From JAGWRA01 sp035534615 (GTDB taxonomy: Bacteria; Acidobacteriota; Vicinamibacteria; Vicinamibacterales; CAVVIG01): a DNA stretch of 22,265 nucleotides. The notes under the pieces were generated by a model. That model was not told where the DNA came from. It was given only the letters and a program-made list of their open reading frames with translations, and did not search any database. The first letter of the stretch is position 1. Every line of letters starts with the position of its first letter. Positions 18,149 to 22,265 of the stretch are shown here, one piece after another. The stretch covers positions 1 to 22,265 of the forward strand of contig DATLRO010000020.1 of NCBI GenBank assembly GCA_035534615.1. Reading direction: 5' to 3'. The position numbers and the translations under genes were made by a program.

Positions 18149-19387
18149 TCACTCCGCGTGCAGCGCGGCGACGATGTCGATGCGGGACGCCAGACGCGCC
18201 GGGTACCACCCGGCGGCGAGGCCGCTGAAGACGGCGGCGGCCAGGCTCCACGCGACCGTCGCCAGGCGCAGCGGCAGGGCGATGCCGGCCGGTCCCTCGG
18301 CCAGCTTGAGCACGAGCGCCGCGCCGGCCAGGCCGGCCAGGCCGCCGGCCAGGCCGATCAAGATCGCTTCGGCGAGCACCTCGCCGACGATGCGCGCACG
18401 CGAGGCGCCGACCGCGCGGCGGACGCCGATCTCACGCGTGCGGGCGGTCACCGAGACGAGGGCGGTGTTGGTGACGACCAGGATCGCCGCCAGCAGCGCC
18501 ATGAACGAGATCGGGGGGCCGGCCGCCCCCACGCGCTGCGACAGCTCGTACACGAAGCTGCGCGCCGCTTCCGGCGTCAGCAGGTCGAAGTCGTCCGGCG
18601 CGCCCGGCTGGAGGTGGCGGCGCGCCCGCATCGTGACCCGCGCGTGATCCTCGGCCTCGAGGGTCTGCGACGTGTCGGTCGCCCGCGCGAAGATCTCGAG
18701 CGAGGCGGGCGCGCCGAACGCCCGCTCCCACGCCTTGATGGGAATCCAGACGTAGCGGTCGAGCGACACGCCGCCCGCGGTCCCCTGCTGCGCCTGGACG
18801 CCGACGACGGTGAAGCCGCGCAGGGCGATGCGCACGGTCCGCCCGAGCGGATCGGTCGCGGGAAACAGCGTCCGGGCGACGTCCCAGCCGAGCACCGCGA
18901 CCTGCGCGCCCCGCTGATCCTCGCGACGGTCGAGAAAGCGTCCCTCCGCGAGTTCGACCGTGCGGATGTCGAACAGCGCGGAGGCCGTGCCGTTGACGGC
19001 GGCCTCCTCGAACCGCCGTCCGCCCGCGACGACGTCCGCGGCGCGTTGCGCCGTCGGGGCGTAGAGGACGCGTCCCTCGGCCCAGCGGCTCAGGAACCGC
19101 GCGTCGCTGTCGGTGATGTCCGGATTGTGCGCCAGCTTGTCGGCCAGCTGCTGCCGGCTGAGATCGCCGGCCACGACCCGCGTCACGACGAAGCTGTCGC
19201 TGCCGAACGTGCGGGCGGTCGTGTCGCGCGCGTACCGCTCGACGCCCTGAAGGCCGGTCAGCACGAGCGCCACCGTCGCCACGGCGACGGCGGTCGCCAG
19301 CGCCGCCAGAGCCGTCCGGAGCGGGTTGCTCTTCGCGTGCGCGAACGTTTCGACGAGCGCGTCCCGCCACGCGGCGCGTCGGGCCAT
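18149..19387 (-). CDS. ABC transporter permease, MacB/FtsX type (proximal gene)
   Basis: A 412-residue permease with the same design as its downstream neighbour. It has an N-terminal membrane helix (about 22-47, after KSNPLRTALAALATA), a periplasmic MacB_PCD region and three C-terminal helices. The coupling segment reads TARTREIGVRRAVGASRAR and the C-terminus ends PARLASRIDIVAALHAE. No ATPase domain is present. Its ATG overlaps the adaptor stop codon by one base (TGATG), so the two are translated together. With the adaptor it fits a MacAB-like or lipoprotein-type exporter that moves substrate from the periplasm or inner membrane; the substrate is unknown. Confidence 0.85.
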   Translation of the reverse strand: MARRAAWRDALVETFAHAKSNPLRTALAALATAVAVATVALVLTGLQGVERYARDTTARTFGSDSFVVTRVVAGDLSRQQLADKLAHNPDITDSDARFLSRWAEGRVLYAPTAQRAADVVAGGRRFEEAAVNGTASALFDIRTVELAEGRFLDRREDQRGAQVAVLGWDVARTLFPATDPLGRTVRIALRGFTVVGVQAQQGTAGGVSLDRYVWIPIKAWERAFGAPASLEIFARATDTSQTLEAEDHARVTMRARRHLQPGAPDDFDLLTPEAARSFVYELSQRVGAAGPPISFMALLAAILVVTNTALVSVTARTREIGVRRAVGASRARIVGEVLAEAILIGLAGGLAGLAGAALVLKLAEGPAGIALPLRLATVAWSLAAAVFSGLAAGWYPARLASRIDIVAALHAE

Positions 19388-20652
19388 CAGCTCGTCTCCT
19401 GGCGTTTCGCGCGGATCGACGCCCCGTCGATCAGCTCCCGCAGCACCTGGTAAGGTCCGGTGACGACCGGCGTCCCGTCGCGGACGCCCGACACTTCAAT
19501 GTCGAGGCCGCCGATGATGCCGGTGGTCACCGGGGCGAAGCGCGCCGTGCCGTGGTCGGCCACGAACACGCCGGCCCGCTGGTGGCCGCCGGCGGCTCCC
19601 GGCCGCAGCACGACCGCCTGGAGCGGCACCGTCAGCACGTTCGTCCGCCGGCTGGTGAGGATCTCGGCATCGCACGTCAGGCCGGGCTTCAGCCCGGGCG
19701 CCGGGTGCTCGAGCCGGACGACGACCCGGAACTCGCGGGCGGCCGTGCCGGCGCCGATCACCGGCAGCGCGCTGGCGCCGACCTCGATGACGTGGCCGGC
19801 GAACGTCCGGCCGGGCAGCGCCTCGAGCGTGACGCCCGCCGGCTGGCCGACCTTGACCTGCAGGATGTCGGCCTCGGCGACCTTCACCTCGGCGTTGATC
19901 GACGCGAGATCCGAAATCGTCATCAGCGTCGTGCCGGGCGCATTCTGGATGCCGACCACGGCCATTTCTCCCAGGCGCACCGGCAGGCTGGTCACGACGC
20001 CCGCGATCGGCGCGATGATGCTCGTCTTGTTCAGGACGTCCTGCGCGCGCCGCTGCTGCGCCACCGCCTGCACGACGCGCCGGTCCGCCGCGTCGAGCAG
20101 CTGCCGGCTGCGGGCCACCGCCGACCCGGCGGCGGCGAGCTGCGCCCGGGCGGCGTCGGCATCGGCCTGCGCCTGGTCGCGCTGGGACGCCGTGACCAGC
20201 CCCTGGCGCCACAGATCCAGCGTCCGGTCGAGCGTGCGGGCCGCGTCGACCGCGCGGGCGGCCGACGCGGCGCGGTCGGCCTGCGAGGCCTGCACCTGCT
20301 CGCGCGCGGCACGCTCCTCGGCTTCGAGCGCCCGGACCTGCGCGGCGGCCGCCGCGACGTCGCTGCGCGCCTGGACCGGGTCGATCTCGGCGACGACCTG
20401 CCCCTGCGTGACGTGATCGCCCTCGGCGACGTTCAGCTTCACGATCCGGCCGAACGCGCTCGCGCCGACGTCGGCGTAGCGGGTGGCGACGATCTGTCCG
20501 GATGCCGAAACGGTCGACTCGAACGTCGCCTGCCGCGTCACCCGGCCGACGTCGACCTCCGTCGGGCCGGGGCCGCGCCGGATCCACAGGAATCCGGCGA
20601 GGAGCAGGACGAGCGCCGCGGCTGCGAGACCGACCAGGACCGACCGTCTCAT
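19387..20652 (-). CDS. HlyD/MacA-family periplasmic adaptor
   Basis: A 421-residue membrane-fusion protein. A single N-terminal anchor (4-24) leads into the first half of the lipoyl domain (GRIVKLNVAEGDHVTQGQVV). A long Ala/Arg/Gln-rich coiled-coil hairpin follows (about 95-205), then the second lipoyl half (APIAGVVTSLPVRLGE) and beta-barrel and membrane-proximal domains. MacA-type adaptors link an inner-membrane ABC pump to a TolC-type outer-membrane channel. GGAGGA lies five bases before ATG 20652. It starts 46 bp after the membrane-protein gene and overlaps the next permease by one base. No TolC homologue is in the window. Confidence 0.9.
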   Translation of the reverse strand: MRRSVLVGLAAAALVLLLAGFLWIRRGPGPTEVDVGRVTRQATFESTVSASGQIVATRYADVGASAFGRIVKLNVAEGDHVTQGQVVAEIDPVQARSDVAAAAAQVRALEAEERAAREQVQASQADRAASAARAVDAARTLDRTLDLWRQGLVTASQRDQAQADADAARAQLAAAGSAVARSRQLLDAADRRVVQAVAQQRRAQDVLNKTSIIAPIAGVVTSLPVRLGEMAVVGIQNAPGTTLMTISDLASINAEVKVAEADILQVKVGQPAGVTLEALPGRTFAGHVIEVGASALPVIGAGTAAREFRVVVRLEHPAPGLKPGLTCDAEILTSRRTNVLTVPLQAVVLRPGAAGGHQRAGVFVADHGTARFAPVTTGIIGGLDIEVSGVRDGTPVVTGPYQVLRELIDGASIRAKRQETS

Positions 20653-20698
20653 GGAGTCCTCCGCACGACAGCAGGAACCGGAGTGCGCCGCGCGTCGG

Positions 20699-21163
20699 CT
20701 AGAACATCCGCAGCAGCGGCCGGCCGTACGCGAGGCCGGGCCACGGGATGCCGGCGAGGACGAGGATCATCGACAGGCTGATCAGCACGGCGGCGGTCCG
20801 GTGCTTCGCCACCGGGTCGGCGGTGCGCCGGATCCGGACGCGGGCGATGTGCAGCAGCGCGAGGGCCGCAATCATCATCGTCACGTGCTCAACGGCCCAG
20901 AAACGCAGGCCGGCGTCCCGCATGGCGAAGCTCCAGTTGTGAAAGGCGGCCGCGGTGAGCGGGCTCAGGACGGCGTACAGCAGGATCCCGAGCAGGGCCT
21001 GCAGATCCATCGACATGACCGCCCAGAACGACACGCGCTCATCGGTGCCCGTCCACGGGGCGCGGCGGGCCCAGCCCAGCAGGCCACGCACGGCGGCGAG
21101 GATGCCGAATCCGAGCACGGCCCAGCGGATGAGCGAGTGCAGAGCGAGGACCAGCGTATACAT
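20699..21163 (-). CDS. Four-helix membrane protein, cytochrome b561/CopD-like in appearance
   Basis: A 154-residue membrane protein with four predicted helices (about 8-29, 45-66, 88-106 and 123-142). It carries five histidines, at 9, 75, 93, 105 and 121, several in or at the ends of helices, as in di-heme b561-like proteins. Family assignment is by general resemblance to small membrane proteins annotated as cytochrome b-like in other phyla, so heme binding is only a possibility. AAGGAG is a clear SD eight bases upstream, inside the end of padR. Its ATG overlaps the padR stop by one base (TGATG), placing it firmly in the export operon. Confidence 0.7.
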   Translation of the reverse strand: MYTLVLALHSLIRWAVLGFGILAAVRGLLGWARRAPWTGTDERVSFWAVMSMDLQALLGILLYAVLSPLTAAAFHNWSFAMRDAGLRFWAVEHVTMMIAALALLHIARVRIRRTADPVAKHRTAAVLISLSMILVLAGIPWPGLAYGRPLLRMF

Positions 21164-21750
21164 CAGGAGAGCTCCTTCCCGTCCGCGCGTCGCGTCGACG
21201 GCCGGGACGAGGTTCGCGGCGCGGGGGATCCGCGGCGGGTGCGCAGGCGCTGCCGGACACGATCGAGCCAGGCAAGCTCGGCCGTGAGGTGGTGCATGAG
21301 GTGATCGAGCACGAGCTGGGCGCCGTCCGGATGCGGCACGGCGCGGGCGGCCGCCAGCCGCGCGGCGATCTGTGCCCGGCGGACGGCCAGCAGCGCCGCC
21401 GCTTCGCGGCGCGGCACCAGGTCGAGAAACGCCAGGCCGATGTCGTCGGGAAACCGGGTGATGGCGTGGCTGGCGAGGTTCTCGCGCAGCAGCCGCTGGA
21501 ACGCCGCTTCGCCGGCCGGCGTCAACCGGTAGACGCGGCGGGCGGGCCGGCGGCTCCGGCGCTCGGTGCGCCGTTCGATCCAGCCGGCGGCCGCCAGGCG
21601 CTCGAGCAGGAGGTACGCGGTCGGCCGCTTCAGGTCGGTGCAGGAGGCGAGGTCGCGATCGACGAACTCGTGCAGCTGATAGCCGTGCATCCGCTGCCGG
21701 CGGAGCAGGCCCAGAAACAGCAGCGCGTGCGCGGGATCGGGCCGCTTCAT
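21163..21750 (-). CDS. PadR-family transcriptional regulator
   Basis: A 195-residue regulator. The N-terminal winged helix (about 5-85) shows the PadR pattern: LLFLGLLRRQRMHGYQLHEF, then a recognition helix in KRPTAYLLLERLAAAGWIER, and the wing in RVYRLTPAG. The C-terminal half is helical, for dimerisation (PadR C-terminal type), and ends in a basic Ser/Pro-rich tail. PadR proteins commonly repress adjacent efflux genes and their own promoter, released by phenolic or drug-like ligands. The frame is open to 22155, but ATG 21750 gives the family N-terminus, and the promoter lies directly upstream. No SD precedes this ATG. Confidence 0.9.
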   Translation of the reverse strand: MKRPDPAHALLFLGLLRRQRMHGYQLHEFVDRDLASCTDLKRPTAYLLLERLAAAGWIERRTERRSRRPARRVYRLTPAGEAAFQRLLRENLASHAITRFPDDIGLAFLDLVPRREAAALLAVRRAQIAARLAAARAVPHPDGAQLVLDHLMHHLTAELAWLDRVRQRLRTRRGSPAPRTSSRPSTRRADGKELS

Positions 21751-21757
21751 CGTCAAA

Positions 21758-21788
21758 TAGTCATAACTGACTAACCGGAGCGCGTCAA
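21758..21788 (-). promoter_or_regulatory. padR promoter with overlapping operator dyad
   Basis: On the minus strand TTGACG (complement of 21783-21788), a 17-bp spacer and TATGAC (complement of 21760-21765) form a promoter whose +1 would be about three bases before ATG 21750. A perfect inverted repeat, TAGTCA-4-TGACTA (21758-21773), covers the -10 box. This is the likely PadR autoregulatory site. Confidence 0.6.
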
Positions 21789-21814
21789 GTCGGCGACGCC
21801 GGAGCGCCCCGGCC

Positions 21815-21835
21815 CCCGAGCCCCGAGCCCTGAGC
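21815..21835. repeat. Three tandem 7-bp repeats in the padR-thiC gap
   Basis: CCCGAGC occurs twice and CCTGAGC once, head to tail, between the divergent padR and thiC promoters. The 395-bp gap (21751-22145) otherwise holds the padR promoter, the thiC promoter, the TPP riboswitch and a Pro/Ala-codon-like GC-rich leader with no convincing gene. Confidence 0.6.
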
Positions 21836-21859
21836 CTGTCGCCCGCAGGTCTTTTCCCT

Positions 21860-21868
21860 TGATATAGT
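21860..21868 (+). promoter_or_regulatory. Extended -10 promoter of thiC
   Basis: TGA followed by TATAGT (21863-21868) is an extended -10 matching 5 of 6 consensus bases. Predicted +1 is 21875, at the first base of the GGCCGC that begins P1 of the riboswitch. No clear -35 is seen. Confidence 0.55.
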
Positions 21869-21874
21869 GGATCC

Positions 21875-22048
21875 GGCCGCCAGGGGTATCCGGCGGGCGT
21901 CGCGCCCGCAGGATTGAGAAGACACTCTTGGAACCTGACCCGCCTGCGCGCCTTTGGCGCTTCGGCGGGGTCTCGCCGGAGCGCATGGCGCGCAGATGCA
22001 CGCCGGCGCGACGGCGGATCCGGTTCAGACCGGCGAAGGGAGCGCGGC
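21875..22048 (+). ncRNA. TPP riboswitch aptamer with an 80-nt internal insertion
   Basis: Aptamer parts in order: P1 5' strand GCCGC (21876-21880); GGGGU (21883-21887); P2 AUCC (21888-21891) pairing with GGAU (21911-21914); P3 GCGGGC/GCCCGC; the UGAGA core (21915-21919); P4 CUCUU (21925-21929) with AAGGG (22036-22040); GAACCUGA (21931-21938); P5 CCGG (22020-22023) with CCGG (22030-22033); GCGAAGGGA; and P1 3' strand GCGGC (22044-22048). P2 uses AUCC/GGAU in place of the usual GCC/GGC, so pairing is kept. Between GAACCUGA and P5, where normally nothing intervenes, lie 80 extra bases (21939-22018). Placement upstream of thiC fits control by thiamine pyrophosphate. Confidence 0.85.
21945..21994 (+). 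other. Long hairpin inside the TPP aptamer insertion
   Basis: TGCGCGCC (21945-21952) pairs perfectly with GGCGCGCA (21987-21994). Inside it, GCGCUUCGGCG (21957-21967) pairs with CGCCGGAGCGC (21974-21984), with one G-U pair and a 6-nt loop. Flanking CCGCC (21940-21944) can pair with GGCGG (22013-22017) and close the insertion into its own domain. CCCGCC can instead pair with GGCGGG (21964-21969). Confidence 0.7.
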
Positions 22049-22136
22049 AGCCTGCCGCCCCCCGTCCGCCGCCCGGCCCTGTTCGCCCGACCCGAGCATC
22101 GCATCGCCGCCCGCGCCCCGCCGCCGGGCCGGCAGG
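22044..22136 (+). promoter_or_regulatory. Putative expression platform sequestering the thiC SD
   Basis: CCTGCC (22051-22056) is complementary to GGCAGG (22131-22136), which holds part of the thiC SD AGGAGGG (22134-22140). GCGGCA (22044-22049) can also form a hairpin with TGCCGC (22053-22058), which uses both the P1 3' strand and the anti-SD. The two folds are mutually exclusive, as expected of a translational switch. Confidence 0.5.
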
Positions 22137-22145
22137 AGGGACACC

Positions 22146-22265
22146 ATGGCTGCACGGACTGCCACCGCTTCTCGCGCTTCCGCCATCGACTTTGCGGCGG
22201 CCTATCCGAACTCGCGCAAAGTGCTCGTCGACGGGCACGGCGTGAAGGTCCCGATGCGCGAGATC
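22146..22265 (+). CDS. thiC: Phosphomethylpyrimidine synthase ThiC, N-terminal 40 codons
   Basis: The frame from ATG 22146 runs open to the window edge. After a low-complexity start, residues 15-40 (DFAAAYPNSRKVLVDG, then VKVPMREI) match the conserved N-terminal block of ThiC. ThiC is a radical-SAM enzyme that turns aminoimidazole ribotide into hydroxymethylpyrimidine phosphate for thiamine synthesis. Its C-terminal cluster cysteines lie outside the window. AGGAGGG (22134-22140) is a strong SD five bases upstream. The TPP riboswitch in the leader supports the call independently. Confidence 0.93.
   Translation, partial: MAARTATASRASAIDFAAAYPNSRKVLVDGHGVKVPMREI

Noticed and set aside
21163..22155. 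A 330-residue version of PadR extending to 22155
   Set aside because: The added 135 residues are low-complexity and cross the padR promoter, the thiC promoter and the TPP riboswitch on the other strand. The family N-terminus begins at ATG 21750.

Overview
The window is very GC-rich bacterial chromosome with tightly packed genes on both strands and no mobile genes, rRNA or tRNA. Gene content and style suggest a member of Acidobacteriota, perhaps Vicinamibacteria. The cues are a PadR regulator with MacB-like permeases, a secreted carboxypeptidase-regulatory/TPR protein, DUF362 and a DivIVA/YggS cluster. That placement is inference and rests on no search.

Layout: 1-130 (-) is the cut-off start of a larB-like gene. 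It diverges from a GT2 polysaccharide synthase (211-1707, +) that has a strong sigma70-type promoter. A DUF362 protein follows (1771-2934), then a likely operon of citrate synthase, lepA and lepB (3046-6735). From 11322 down to 6768 (-) runs a tight cluster: TPR lipoprotein-like secreted protein, yggS, divIVA, DUF167, hutI and fchA. From 15498 down to 11388 (-) lie rpiB, glyA and a DinG-type helicase. Between glyA and the helicase are two 113-bp repeat units and a second copy of the last 40 bp of glyA. rlmI (15564-16748, +) diverges from rpiB. From 21750 down to 16794 (-) is a PadR-led export operon: PadR, a four-helix membrane protein, an HlyD/MacA adaptor and two MacB/FtsX-type permeases, with no ATPase gene. 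The window ends in the first 40 codons of thiC (+), behind a TPP riboswitch.

Most notable: (1) the TPP aptamer keeps all its core strings but is split by about 80 nt forming a long hairpin at the J4/5-P5 border, and its downstream sequence allows a simple anti-SD switch; (2) the helicase gene begins inside a duplicated glyA tail read in another frame, with its start codon and SD supplied by the neighbouring repeat; (3) several promoters place +1 on or a few bases before the start codon (rpiB, gltA, rlmI, padR), suggesting leaderless or near-leaderless mRNAs; (4) a perfect 6-4-6 dyad covers the padR -10 box. No wholly new multi-gene system is evident; the novelty lies in these RNA and DNA-level features.
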